DNA of 64,000 nt from Sulfuricaulis limicola (GTDB lineage: Bacteria; Pseudomonadota; Gammaproteobacteria; Acidiferrobacterales; Sulfurifustaceae): contig NZ_AP014879.1 in the NCBI RefSeq assembly GCF_002355735.1, forward strand, positions 1,984,001-2,048,000, read 5' to 3'. The position numbers were made by a program, and so were the translations under genes. The notes beneath the pieces were generated by a model that had not been told where the DNA came from, did not search any database, and worked only from the letters and a program-made list of their open reading frames with translations. Positions 35,900 through 44,395 of this stretch are shown piece after piece; position 1 is the first letter of the stretch, and each line of letters begins with the position of its first letter.

Positions 35900-36610
35900 A
35901 TGAGCCGATCCCTGTTCCGGACCCTGCTGCTGGCGCTGCTCGTCGCCACGGCCGGGTGCGGGAAAAAAGCAGAACAGAAGCCGCCGGAGAATATCACCAA
36001 CATCACCACCGCGCAGGTGGTGGCGCGCGACCTGCCGGTGACCGAAAGCGCGGTCGGTTCCGAAACCTGGGTCAGCCAGGCGGAAACCTACGATCCCACG
36101 CGCGACCTGGCGCGGCGTTTTTATATCCGCCTGCCGTTTCCGCTCGATATCGTGCGCCGTCTCCGGATCGGCGAGCCGGTCACGCTGACCAACTTCGAGG
36201 ACGGCAAAAAAACCACCGGCGTCATCCGCGAGATCCGCCCGGCGCTCAGCACCATGACCCAGACCGTGGAAGTCATCGCCGAGGTAAGCAACCCGGCCGG
36301 CTGGCGGCCGGCGGGCAGCGTGCGCGGCGAAGTGACGCTCGAGATCCATCGCAACAAGCCGGTGGTGCCGGAACAGTCCATCGTGCTGCGGCCGGCGGGT
36401 GCCGTGGTGTATTCAATCTCGGACAATGTCGCGCATGCGCACCCGGTGAAAACCGGCATTCAACGCGATGGGCTGGTTGAAATTCTCGAAGGCGTCGAAG
36501 CCGGATGGACCGTCGCCGTCGATGGCGCTTCCCTGCTGAGCGACGACGCCAAGGTCAACGTGCGCAACGCGGTACCGGCGACAACCGGCCAGAAGGGCGA
36601 TGTCCCGTGA
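35900..36610 (+). CDS. Truncated RND periplasmic adaptor lipoprotein
   Basis: This is a lipoprotein (lipobox ATAGC, Cys20) that matches the membrane-fusion adaptors of RND pumps, but it is only 236 aa. After the N-terminal strand (VVARDLPVTESAVGS) the sequence jumps to the beta-barrel region (RFYIRLPFPLDIVRRLRIGEPV). The lipoyl domain and the helical hairpin, roughly 100-150 residues in normal adaptors, are missing. The membrane-proximal domain is intact (VVPEQSIVLRPAGAVVYSI). There is no frameshift remnant, so it looks like a stable short form. It lies between the TetR gene and the pump; the pump start overlaps its stop. Confidence 0.82.
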   Translation: MSRSLFRTLLLALLVATAGCGKKAEQKPPENITNITTAQVVARDLPVTESAVGSETWVSQAETYDPTRDLARRFYIRLPFPLDIVRRLRIGEPVTLTNFEDGKKTTGVIREIRPALSTMTQTVEVIAEVSNPAGWRPAGSVRGEVTLEIHRNKPVVPEQSIVLRPAGAVVYSISDNVAHAHPVKTGIQRDGLVEILEGVEAGWTVAVDGASLLSDDAKVNVRNAVPATTGQKGDVP

Positions 36611-39600
36611 CGCTGCCTGAATTTTCCATCAAGCGCCATGTGTTCACCCTGATGGTGAGCCTGGTGCTGATCCTGTTCGGCATCATCGGATTCACGCGAC
36701 TCGGGCTCGACCGTTTCCCCAAGATCGATTTCCCGGCGGTTACCGTCACCACGACAATGCAGGGCGCCGATCCCGATATTGTCGACAAGAACATCACCGA
36801 CGTCATCGAAGAGGCCTGCAACCAGGTGCCGGGGGTGAAATCCATCATCTCGAACTCCTCGCTCGGCGCCTCGGTGGTCGGCATCGAATTCGAACTCGAG
36901 AAAAACCTCGATGTCGCCTATCAGGAGGTCAAGGCCAAAGTGGATGCCATCGTCAAGCGTCTGCCGGACGACGCCGACCCGCCGGTGGTGCGCAAGGTCG
37001 AAATCGGCGCCACCGCCGTGGTCTGGGTCGCGTTGCAGGGCGACCGCACGCTGCAACAGCTCAACACCTATGCCGACGAGGTCATCAAACCGAGGCTCGA
37101 GACCATCAACGGCGTGGGCGAAGTTCTGATCGGCGGCCAGATCAAGCGCACCATCCGTATCTGGCTCGACAACGAGCGCTTGCACGCCTTCAGCCTGTCG
37201 CCGCTCGACGTGCGCAACGCCTTTACCCGCGAACACATTTCGATTCCCGGCGGCTTCCTGCAGGGGCAGAACCGCGAGTTGCTGATCAAGTTCGACGCCG
37301 AATTCGAAACCGTCCGGGCCATGGACCGGCTGGTGGTGGCCTACCGCCAGGGGGCGCCGGTGTACCTGCGCGACGTGGCCAGGGTCGAAGACGGCATGGA
37401 AGACGCGCGCAAACTGGCACGCTACAACGGCAAACCCGCCGTCGGCCTCGGCATCGTCAAGAACAGCGGGGCGAACACCGTGGCGGTGGTCGATGCGGTC
37501 AAAAACCGCGTTGAGAAGGAAATCCGCCCATCGCTGCCTCCCGGACTTACGATCAGCTATTCCTCCGACGATTCGATCAGCATCCGTCAGTCCATCGATG
37601 CCCTGCTGGAGCATCTGTTGCTGGGTGCGCTGTTCGCCGCACTCATGGTGTTCCTGTTCCTCAAGAGCGGCCGCTCGACCATTATCATCGCCACCGCCAT
37701 TCCGGTGTCGCTGTTCGCCACCTTCGCGGTCATGTACTTCGCGGACTACACCCTCAACAAGATCACCCTGCTCGGCCTGCTGCTGTTGATCGGCGTGGTG
37801 GTGGACGACGCCATCGTGGTGCTGGAAAACATCTTCCGCCATCGCGAAGAGGATCACGAGGCGGTCGAGAAGGCGGCCATCCAGGGTTCCAACCAGGTTA
37901 TTTTTGCGGTGCTGGCTTCAACGCTGACGCTGGTGTCGATATTCCTGCCGGTGGCGTTCATCAGCGGCATCCTCGGACGCTTTCTCAGCTCGTTCGCGCT
38001 GGTGGTCACCATCGGCGTGCTGGCCTCGCTGTGGGTGTCGCTGACGCTCACACCCATGCTGTGCGCACGCTTCCTCACCCTGCCCGACTACAACAGCCGG
38101 CTCCACAGGGCGCTCGAAGGCGCCTACGGGCATCTGGAAAACGCCTATCGCGGCCTGCTGCGCCTGACCATCGCCAATCGCTGGAAGGTGATCGGCATCG
38201 CTTCGCTGGTGGTCGCCTCCAGCGCTTTTTTCTTCGCCCATGTGGGCAAGACCTTCGTGCCGGAAGAGGACGAGTCGCGCTTCATGATCAGCGCGAAGAC
38301 TCCGCTTGGCTCCAACCTCGACTACACCTCCGCCAAGGTCGCCGAAATCGAGAAAATCCTGTCGCAGCGTCCCGAAGTGTACAGCTACTTTACCGCCATT
38401 GGCCTGGGTGACACCGGTCAGGTCAACTCCGGGCTGCTGTTCGTGCGGCTGCAGGAACGAGATCAGCGCAGGCTTTCGCAGTCGGAAGTGATGCGCGGAC
38501 TGCGTCGCGACCTCAACGCCATCCCCGGTGTGCAGGTCTTTATCGCGCCCATCAGCTTCATTTCCGGACAACGCAGCGAGCCACTGCAGTTCGTCATTCA
38601 GGGCCCGGACCTCCTGAAGATCGATCAATTGTCGGATGAAATGGTGGCTCGCCTTGGCCGCATCGAAGGCATGGCCAAGCTCGACAAGGATCTCAAGCTC
38701 GATCTTCCGGAGGTGCGGCTCATCATCGACCGCGAACGCGCGGCACAGCTGGGCATCAGCGCCCAGGACGTGGCGCTCACGCTCAACACCATGTCCGGCG
38801 GCGTCGACATCGCCGAATTCAAGGACCGGAGCGAACGCTACGACATCCGCCTGCAGACCGAGCCGTCCAAGCGCGCCACGCTGGAAGATCTCAAGCGACT
38901 CTACGTGAAAAACAGGATGGGCGACCTGGTTCGCCTCGACTCGCTCACCAGGGTCGAGGAGGGCCTCGGCCCGGCCGTGATCACGCGGCGCAACCGCCAG
39001 TACGCCGGCTTCATCTACGGCAGCCTGGAAACCCTGCCGCTCGGCGCCGCCACCGAGGCGGTGAAAAAAATCGGCGCCGAGATCCTGCCGGCCGGATATT
39101 CCATCGCCTTCACCGGCCAGGCCGAGGAATTCGCCCGCACCGGCGGTTACGTGATGTTTGCCTTCGGCCTGGCGCTGGTCATGATCTACATGGTGCTGGC
39201 GAGCCAGTTCAATTCACTGCTGCAACCGCTCATGGTCATGGTGGCCCAGCCACTCGCCATCATCGGCGGCGTGGCGGCGCTGTGGCTGGCTTCGTTCTGG
39301 ACTGAAGCCACGCTCAATATCTTCTCCATGATCGGCATGATCCTGTTGATGGGTCTGGTCGCCAAGAACTCCATATTGCTGGTGGATCTCACCAACCAGT
39401 ATCGCGAGCAGGGCCGGAGCGTGAACGATGCCTTGAGCGAGGCCTGCCCGCACCGCATGCGACCGGTGCTGATCACTTCGCTCACGGTCATCGCCGCCAT
39501 GACACCAGCGGTGATCGGACTCGGGCCGGGCGTGGAGAGCAACCGCCCGCTGGCGCTGGTCGTGGTCGGTGGCATGATCTCTTCCACCCTGTTGACGCTG

Positions 39601-39678
39601 GTGGTGGTGCCCGCGGTCTATTCGCTGGTGGAAAACTGGCGCGCGCGCCGCGCCACCACCCGAGGAGCGGCAAAATGA
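36607..39678 (+). CDS. RND efflux pump, HAE1 family
   Basis: This is an inner-membrane RND transporter of 1023 aa with 12 membrane helices and two large periplasmic loops. The proton-relay residues are visible: two Asp in GVVVDDAIVVLEN in helix 4 and Lys in LVAKNSILLVDL in helix 10. The N-terminus VTLPEFSIKRHVFTLMVSL and the porter signature GLDRFPKIDFPAV are typical of HAE1/AcrB relatives, near the MdtB/MdtC-MexB group. Start GTG at 36607 overlaps the adaptor stop (GTGA). The C-terminal end overlaps the TolC gene by 4 nt. The drug substrate is unknown. Confidence 0.95.
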   Translation: MTLPEFSIKRHVFTLMVSLVLILFGIIGFTRLGLDRFPKIDFPAVTVTTTMQGADPDIVDKNITDVIEEACNQVPGVKSIISNSSLGASVVGIEFELEKNLDVAYQEVKAKVDAIVKRLPDDADPPVVRKVEIGATAVVWVALQGDRTLQQLNTYADEVIKPRLETINGVGEVLIGGQIKRTIRIWLDNERLHAFSLSPLDVRNAFTREHISIPGGFLQGQNRELLIKFDAEFETVRAMDRLVVAYRQGAPVYLRDVARVEDGMEDARKLARYNGKPAVGLGIVKNSGANTVAVVDAVKNRVEKEIRPSLPPGLTISYSSDDSISIRQSIDALLEHLLLGALFAALMVFLFLKSGRSTIIIATAIPVSLFATFAVMYFADYTLNKITLLGLLLLIGVVVDDAIVVLENIFRHREEDHEAVEKAAIQGSNQVIFAVLASTLTLVSIFLPVAFISGILGRFLSSFALVVTIGVLASLWVSLTLTPMLCARFLTLPDYNSRLHRALEGAYGHLENAYRGLLRLTIANRWKVIGIASLVVASSAFFFAHVGKTFVPEEDESRFMISAKTPLGSNLDYTSAKVAEIEKILSQRPEVYSYFTAIGLGDTGQVNSGLLFVRLQERDQRRLSQSEVMRGLRRDLNAIPGVQVFIAPISFISGQRSEPLQFVIQGPDLLKIDQLSDEMVARLGRIEGMAKLDKDLKLDLPEVRLIIDRERAAQLGISAQDVALTLNTMSGGVDIAEFKDRSERYDIRLQTEPSKRATLEDLKRLYVKNRMGDLVRLDSLTRVEEGLGPAVITRRNRQYAGFIYGSLETLPLGAATEAVKKIGAEILPAGYSIAFTGQAEEFARTGGYVMFAFGLALVMIYMVLASQFNSLLQPLMVMVAQPLAIIGGVAALWLASFWTEATLNIFSMIGMILLMGLVAKNSILLVDLTNQYREQGRSVNDALSEACPHRMRPVLITSLTVIAAMTPAVIGLGPGVESNRPLALVVVGGMISSTLLTLVVVPAVYSLVENWRARRATTRGAAK

Positions 39679-40991
39679 AACGACTCCTGTCCCTGCTGAT
39701 TCTGCTCTCGATCGGCGCGCCGGCCGCGGCCGCGGATCTGCTCGACATCTACCACCAGGCCAGGATGAACGATCCCGCGTGGCGCGCGGCCCAAGCCGGA
39801 CGTCTGGCGGGCATCGAAAAGGCCCCGCAGGGCCGCGCCCTGCTGTTGCCCACACTGGGGCTTTCCGCCGCCAGCTCCGAATCCGATCAGCAGGTGACCA
39901 CGCCATCCGCGCAAAACAACTACCGTTACAGCACCGACAGCTACAACCTGCAGCTGACCCAGCCGCTGTACCGCAAACAAAACGCCGCCGCCTACGCACA
40001 GGGAATCGCGGGCGCCAATATCGCGGAACATGAATTCGAGCTCGCGCGCCAGGATCTGATCCTGCGCAGCACCCTTGCCTATTTCGACGTGCTGGCGGCG
40101 CAGGATGTGCTCGATTTCTCCGTGACCGAGAAGGAAGCCGTCGGTCGGCAATTGGCACTGGCCCGACGCAACTTCGCCGTCGGCAGCGCCACGCTGGTGG
40201 ACGTGCACGAAGCGCAGGCCCGTTACGATCTCGTTGCAGCGCAACAGATTACCGCCGCCAACGACCTGGAAACGAGGAAAGAGGCGCTGCGGGCATTGAT
40301 CGGATCGGCGCCCGCTGCGCTCGCGCGCCTCGAGTCCCGGCTCGAATTGCAGCCGCCCGACCCCGCCGACATGGAGCAGTGGGTACAGACGGCAACGGCG
40401 CACAGCCCGCGCATCAAGGCGCAACAGGAAACGCTCGAAATTGCGCGCCAGGAAGTGGAAAGAAACAGCGGCGGGCATTATCCCACGCTCGATCTCACCG
40501 CTTCGCGCAACTGGTCGGATGCCGGTGGCAGCATCCAGGGTTTTGCCATCGAATCCACGACGAACCAGATCGGCCTGCAGTTCCAGATGCCGCTGTACCA
40601 GGGTGGCGGCATTTCCTCGCGCGTGCGCGAAGCCGCGGCGCGGCTCGAGGAAACCAGCCAGCGCCTGGACCAGATCAGCCGTGAGGTCGCCCGGCGCGTA
40701 CGCGAGGCCTATCTCGCCGTCATCAACGGCATGGCGCGCGTGCAGGCGCTTGAGCAGGCGCGCCTTTCCAACGAGCGCGCGCTGGAATCCACCGTGATCG
40801 GTTACGAGCGCGGCGTGCGCAACGGCGTGGACGTGCTCAACGCCCAGCGCGAGCTGTTCCGCACCCGGCGCGATCTGTCACAGGCACGTTACGACTATCT
40901 CATCAGCCGCCTGCGACTCAAGGATGTCGCCGGCGTATTGCAGGAACCGGACCTCGAGGACATCAACCGGCTGTTGGCACACAAACAGTAG
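39675..40991 (+). CDS. TolC-family outer-membrane protein
   Basis: This is a second TolC-like channel (438 aa) with signal peptide MKRLLSLLILLSIGAPAAAA. The tandem-repeat structure of TolC is visible, with LQLTQPLYRKQNAAAYAQG in the first half and GLQFQMPLYQGGGISSRV in the second. It resembles E. coli TolC more than the channel at 33679. It is the last gene of the operon TetR-adaptor-RND-TolC and starts within the pump stop codon (ATGA). A complete tripartite pump is therefore encoded in one transcript. Confidence 0.93.
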   Translation: MKRLLSLLILLSIGAPAAAADLLDIYHQARMNDPAWRAAQAGRLAGIEKAPQGRALLLPTLGLSAASSESDQQVTTPSAQNNYRYSTDSYNLQLTQPLYRKQNAAAYAQGIAGANIAEHEFELARQDLILRSTLAYFDVLAAQDVLDFSVTEKEAVGRQLALARRNFAVGSATLVDVHEAQARYDLVAAQQITAANDLETRKEALRALIGSAPAALARLESRLELQPPDPADMEQWVQTATAHSPRIKAQQETLEIARQEVERNSGGHYPTLDLTASRNWSDAGGSIQGFAIESTTNQIGLQFQMPLYQGGGISSRVREAAARLEETSQRLDQISREVARRVREAYLAVINGMARVQALEQARLSNERALESTVIGYERGVRNGVDVLNAQRELFRTRRDLSQARYDYLISRLRLKDVAGVLQEPDLEDINRLLAHKQ

Positions 40992-41031
40992 GCCGTAAAA
41001 CCCGAGGCGCGAGTCGCGTTACAATACGCGT

Positions 41032-42192
41032 ATGCATATAAGTATCGTCGACCGCCTGGAGCATATCTCCGCCGCCGACTGGAACACCCTCGCCCTCGAG
41101 GATAATCCGTTTCTGCGTCATGAATTTCTCGCCGCGCTCGAGCACACCGGCTGTGTCAGCCCGAAAACCGGCTGGCAGCCGCAGCATCTCGTGGCGCATG
41201 AAGACGGACCGCTGCAGGGCCGGCTGCTGGGCGCGGCGCCCATGTACCTCAAGAACCATTCCTACGGCGAGTATGTCTTCGACTGGGCCTGGGCCAACGC
41301 CTATGCGCACGCTGGCGAAACCTATTACCCCAAGCTGGTGGTGGGAGTGCCATTCACGCCGGCCGCGGGTCCGCGACTGCTCGTGACGCCCGCGGCCGAT
41401 GCCGTCGCCATCAAGACGCATCTGATACAGGCCGCGCTGCAGCACATGCAGGATACCGCCGCTTCCTCGCTGCACTGGCTGTTCGTGACCGAAGCGGACG
41501 CCAGCTTGCTGGAAACCGGCGGCCACCTGCTGCGCACCGGCTTTCAGTTCCATTGGTCCAATCCGGGCTACCGCGATTTCGACGATTTCCTCTCCGGTTT
41601 CACGGCCGAGAAGCGCAAGAAAATAAAACGCGAACGCCGCCATGTGCGGGAGGCCGGGATCGAAATGGAAGTATTGACCGGCGCCTCCATCAGTCCCGCG
41701 CATTGGGACCGGTTCCATGAATTCTATCTTTCCACCATTCATGCGCACGGCGCCTATGCCTATCTCACGCGCGATTTTTTTCACCGGCTGGGACAGACGC
41801 TGCCGGAACACGCGGTCCTGGTGCTGGCGCGCAAGGGAAATGAATATGTCGCCGGCGCCCTCAACCTGCGCGGCACGGACACGCTGTACGGCCGCTACTG
41901 GGGCTGCCGCGGAGAATTCCACAGCCTGCACTTCGAAACCTGTTACTACACCGCCATTGAATACGCCATTGCCCGGGGACTGCGCCGTTTCGAGGCCGGT
42001 GCCCAGGGTGGCCACAAGCTGGCGCGCGGCTTCACGCCGGTGGTGACGCACTCGGCGCACCGGCTCACGCATCCGAAATTCAACCGCGCCATCGCCGATT
42101 ACCTGGCGCGGGAACGCCTTGATGTAAATGCCTGCGTGGATGAACTGAACGAGCATGTGCCGTTCAAAAAAGCAGCAGCCACGGAAAATTAG
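41032..42192 (+). CDS. FemAB/GNAT-like protein (peptidogalycan biosynthesis family)
   Basis: This 386-aa cytoplasmic protein belongs to the DUF482-like family, also called peptidogalycan biosynthesis or GNAT N-acetyltransferase-like proteins. It has a duplicated GNAT fold like FemAB. Recognisable blocks are [13 protein letters not shown], the basic [19 protein letters not shown], and [15 protein letters not shown], with [21 protein letters not shown] near the end. The transferred group is unknown, although FemAB relatives use aminoacyl-tRNA. It lies 5 nt before aat, which also uses aminoacyl-tRNA. There is no Shine-Dalgarno site; a TACAAT ends 6 nt before the ATG. Confidence 0.85.
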   Translation: MHISIVDRLEHISAADWNTLALEDNPFLRHEFLAALEHTGCVSPKTGWQPQHLVAHEDGPLQGRLLGAAPMYLKNHSYGEYVFDWAWANAYAHAGETYYPKLVVGVPFTPAAGPRLLVTPAADAVAIKTHLIQAALQHMQDTAASSLHWLFVTEADASLLETGGHLLRTGFQFHWSNPGYRDFDDFLSGFTAEKRKKIKRERRHVREAGIEMEVLTGASISPAHWDRFHEFYLSTIHAHGAYAYLTRDFFHRLGQTLPEHAVLVLARKGNEYVAGALNLRGTDTLYGRYWGCRGEFHSLHFETCYYTAIEYAIARGLRRFEAGAQGGHKLARGFTPVVTHSAHRLTHPKFNRAIADYLARERLDVNACVDELNEHVPFKKAAATEN

Positions 42193-42197
42193 CTTTC

Positions 42198-42932
42198 ATG
42201 TTCGTTCTCAAACCCGATTCGACCGACCTGCGCTTTCCCCCGGTGGAGCTGGCCTCGCCCGAGGGCCTGCTGGCCGTGGGCGGTGACCTGCGCGCGGAGC
42301 GGCTGCTGGAAGCCTACCGCCACGGCATTTTTCCCTGGTACAACCCGGGTCAGCCGATTCTGTGGTGGTCGCCCGATCCGCGCGCGGTACTGTTCCCGGC
42401 GAAGCTGCGGGTTTCGCGCAGCCTGGACAAGACGCTGCGCCGCGGGAAATTCGGGGTGACGCTCGACACCGCGTTCCGCGAGGTCATGGAGCAATGCGCC
42501 GCGCCGCGCAACCGGCGCGCCGGCCCCGGCACCTGGATCACGCCGGAGATGATCGAGGCTTATTGCGTGCTGCACCAGCGCGGCCTGGCGCATTCGGTGG
42601 AAGCGCGGCACGACGGGAAGCTCGTCGGCGGGCTCTACGGCGTCGCGCTCGGCGGCGCCTTCTTCGGCGAGTCCATGTTCACGCACGAAACCGACGCCTC
42701 CAAGGTGGCATTCGTGCAACTGGTGCGGCAACTGGCGGCGTGGGGTTTTGACTTCATCGACTGCCAGCTGCCCTCGGCGCATCTCACCAGTCTGGGCGCG
42801 GAAGAGATCCGCCGCCGCGAATTTCTGGAACGGCTGGAACAGGCGCTGCAACAGCCCGGCTGGCCGGGCCGCTGGCGCTTCGAGGCGGATCCGGCAATAC
42901 TTACGGGGAGTCATACACCGGCCAGGCCATGA
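42198..42932 (+). CDS. aat: Leucyl/phenylalanyl-tRNA-protein transferase
   Basis: Aat adds Leu or Phe from aminoacyl-tRNA to N-terminal Lys or Arg of proteins, marking them for ClpS-ClpAP. The family signature is strong: [38 protein letters not shown], then [20 protein letters not shown] and FFGESMF. Length is 244 aa. The ATG at 42198 is 5 nt after the preceding gene, and the stop overlaps bpt by 4 nt. It is a member of the N-degron gene group in this window. Confidence 0.97.
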   Translation: MFVLKPDSTDLRFPPVELASPEGLLAVGGDLRAERLLEAYRHGIFPWYNPGQPILWWSPDPRAVLFPAKLRVSRSLDKTLRRGKFGVTLDTAFREVMEQCAAPRNRRAGPGTWITPEMIEAYCVLHQRGLAHSVEARHDGKLVGGLYGVALGGAFFGESMFTHETDASKVAFVQLVRQLAAWGFDFIDCQLPSAHLTSLGAEEIRRREFLERLEQALQQPGWPGRWRFEADPAILTGSHTPARP

Positions 42933-43663
42933 CCAGCTCGCACAAACCGCCGGAAATTTTTCTCTCGATGCCGCACGCGTGCAGCTACCTGCCCGGACGC
43001 ACCGCCACCTCGCTGTTCCTCGATCCGCGCCAACCGCTCGACAGCCGCCAGTACGCCGGATTCATGCGTCTCGGTTTCCGCCGTAGCGGTGATCTGGTCT
43101 ACCGCCCGCACTGCCGTGACTGCAACGCCTGCATCCCGGTGCGCATCCCGGTGAATCGTTTCCGGCCTGATCGCGGTCAGCGGCGCGCGTGGAACCGCAA
43201 TCAGGACCTGTCGGTGATCGCGCACCCGCCTGTTTTCCGGCAGGAGCACTTTGAGCTGTACCAGCGCTACCAGTCCGCGCGTCATCCTGGCGGCGGCATG
43301 GACGATCCCGATCCGCAGAAATACCTGAACTTCCTCGGCGCGCGACATATTCACACCGTCTTTTATGAATTCCGGCTGAACCGGAGACTCCTGGGTGTCG
43401 CCGTCACCGATATCCTTCCGGACGGACTCTCGGCGGTGTACACCTTCTTCGATCCGGACGAAAAACGGCGCGCCCTCGGTGTCCAGGCCGTGCTGTGGCA
43501 GATCGAACATGCCCGCGAGCGGCAGCTGCCGTGGCTCTATCTGGGATACTGGATCCGGGAATGTCCGAAAATGTCGTACAAGGGGCATTACCACCCGCTG
43601 GAGGCCTTTCTGCAGGGTCACTGGGTTCAGCTGGACAAGTTCCCGCGCACACTTGGCCCGTAG
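42929..43663 (+). CDS. bpt: Bpt-type aspartate/glutamate leucyltransferase
   Basis: This belongs to the bacterial arginyltransferase-like family (Bpt), which attaches Leu to N-terminal Asp or Glu as part of the N-degron pathway. It shows the N-terminal [16 protein letters not shown] segment and the cysteine cluster [15 protein letters not shown], both shared with eukaryotic ATE1. The C-terminal GNAT-like part has [18 protein letters not shown]. Length is 244 aa. It starts within the aat stop codon (ATGA). Whether the residue transferred is Leu or Arg is inferred from known bacterial members. Confidence 0.95.
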   Translation: MTSSHKPPEIFLSMPHACSYLPGRTATSLFLDPRQPLDSRQYAGFMRLGFRRSGDLVYRPHCRDCNACIPVRIPVNRFRPDRGQRRAWNRNQDLSVIAHPPVFRQEHFELYQRYQSARHPGGGMDDPDPQKYLNFLGARHIHTVFYEFRLNRRLLGVAVTDILPDGLSAVYTFFDPDEKRRALGVQAVLWQIEHARERQLPWLYLGYWIRECPKMSYKGHYHPLEAFLQGHWVQLDKFPRTLGP

Positions 43664-43744
43664 ACAGCGTCCGCGCCACTGGCACGTCCATTGCATCCTA
43701 CCGGGGGATAAAGCCGGACCCATCCGGCCGGGGTGCAAAATAAC

Positions 43745-43999
43745 ATGCTCAGCTTTCTTTACCGTCTCGTCGAGCACTATCATCGTGAGCACGGTCTCCA
43801 TCCGAACCTGCTGTACCTGAGCCCGTGGCATTACCAGAGGCTGCTGGAGTCCCTCCCGGAGATGGAGGACCAGGAGGAGGTCTCCCGGTTCCTGATGATG
43901 CAGATCGTCATCAGCCCGGAGGCCGCGCATCCTTACGTGGCCTGGCTGCCGAGCGACATCGGCGCCGGCCTCGCCCGGCCGCGGGAACGCACGCTCTGA
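43745..43999 (+). CDS. Small hypothetical protein between bpt and infA
   Basis: This 84-aa protein starts [16 protein letters not shown] and has no membrane segment. It is probably helical, with [15 protein letters not shown] and a run of acidic residues. An in-frame GTG at 43733 could extend it by four residues. GGGG lies 11 nt before the ATG at 43745. I recognise no family, although small proteins with an [15 protein letters not shown] opening may recur in related genomes. The gene lies in the same direction as bpt, 81 nt downstream, and precedes infA. Confidence 0.6.
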   Translation: MLSFLYRLVEHYHREHGLHPNLLYLSPWHYQRLLESLPEMEDQEEVSRFLMMQIVISPEAAHPYVAWLPSDIGAGLARPRERTL

Positions 44000-44103
44000 C
44001 CTTGTTTCACGGCAGCGATCCGCCCCGGGTCGCACCCGAAACTGCTTTACGCCCACACGCGACTGCGGCATCATACGCCGCCAATTCATCCTCAGGATAT
44101 CGC

Positions 44104-44322
44104 GTGGCGAAGGAAGAACACATTGAAATGGAAGGGACCATCGTCGAAACCCTTCCCAACACCCTGTTCCGGGTCAAGCTGGACAACGGACACGTGGTGA
44201 CGGCGCATATCTCGGGCAAGATGCGCAAGAACTACATCCGCATCCTTACCGGTGACCGCGTCACCGTGCAACTCACCCCCTACGATCTCACCAAGGGCCG
44301 GATCACCTTCCGCGCCCGTTAG
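44104..44322 (+). CDS. infA: Translation initiation factor IF-1
   Basis: IF-1 is an OB-fold protein that binds the ribosomal A site during initiation. The sequence is complete at 72 aa: [32 protein letters not shown] and KGRITFRAR. The start is GTG at 44104, with AGGA about 9 nt upstream. It converges with clpA, and a terminator lies between. The longer in-frame reading back to 43825 is not supported. Confidence 0.98.
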   Translation: MAKEEHIEMEGTIVETLPNTLFRVKLDNGHVVTAHISGKMRKNYIRILTGDRVTVQLTPYDLTKGRITFRAR

Positions 44323-44347
44323 CTTCGCTTCTGTTTCCTGAATAAAA

Positions 44348-44380
44348 AACGCCGGCGCATTCGCATGCGCCGGCGTTGTT
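44348..44380. terminator. Bidirectional terminator between infA and clpA
   Basis: Thirteen-bp arms AACGCCGGCGCAT and ATGCGCCGGCGTT form a very stable hairpin. A-rich DNA (AATAAAAAA) precedes it and TTGTTGTT follows, so it can stop transcription of convergent infA and clpA. Confidence 0.9.
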
Positions 44381-44395
44381 GTTGCTGCCGGAAAA

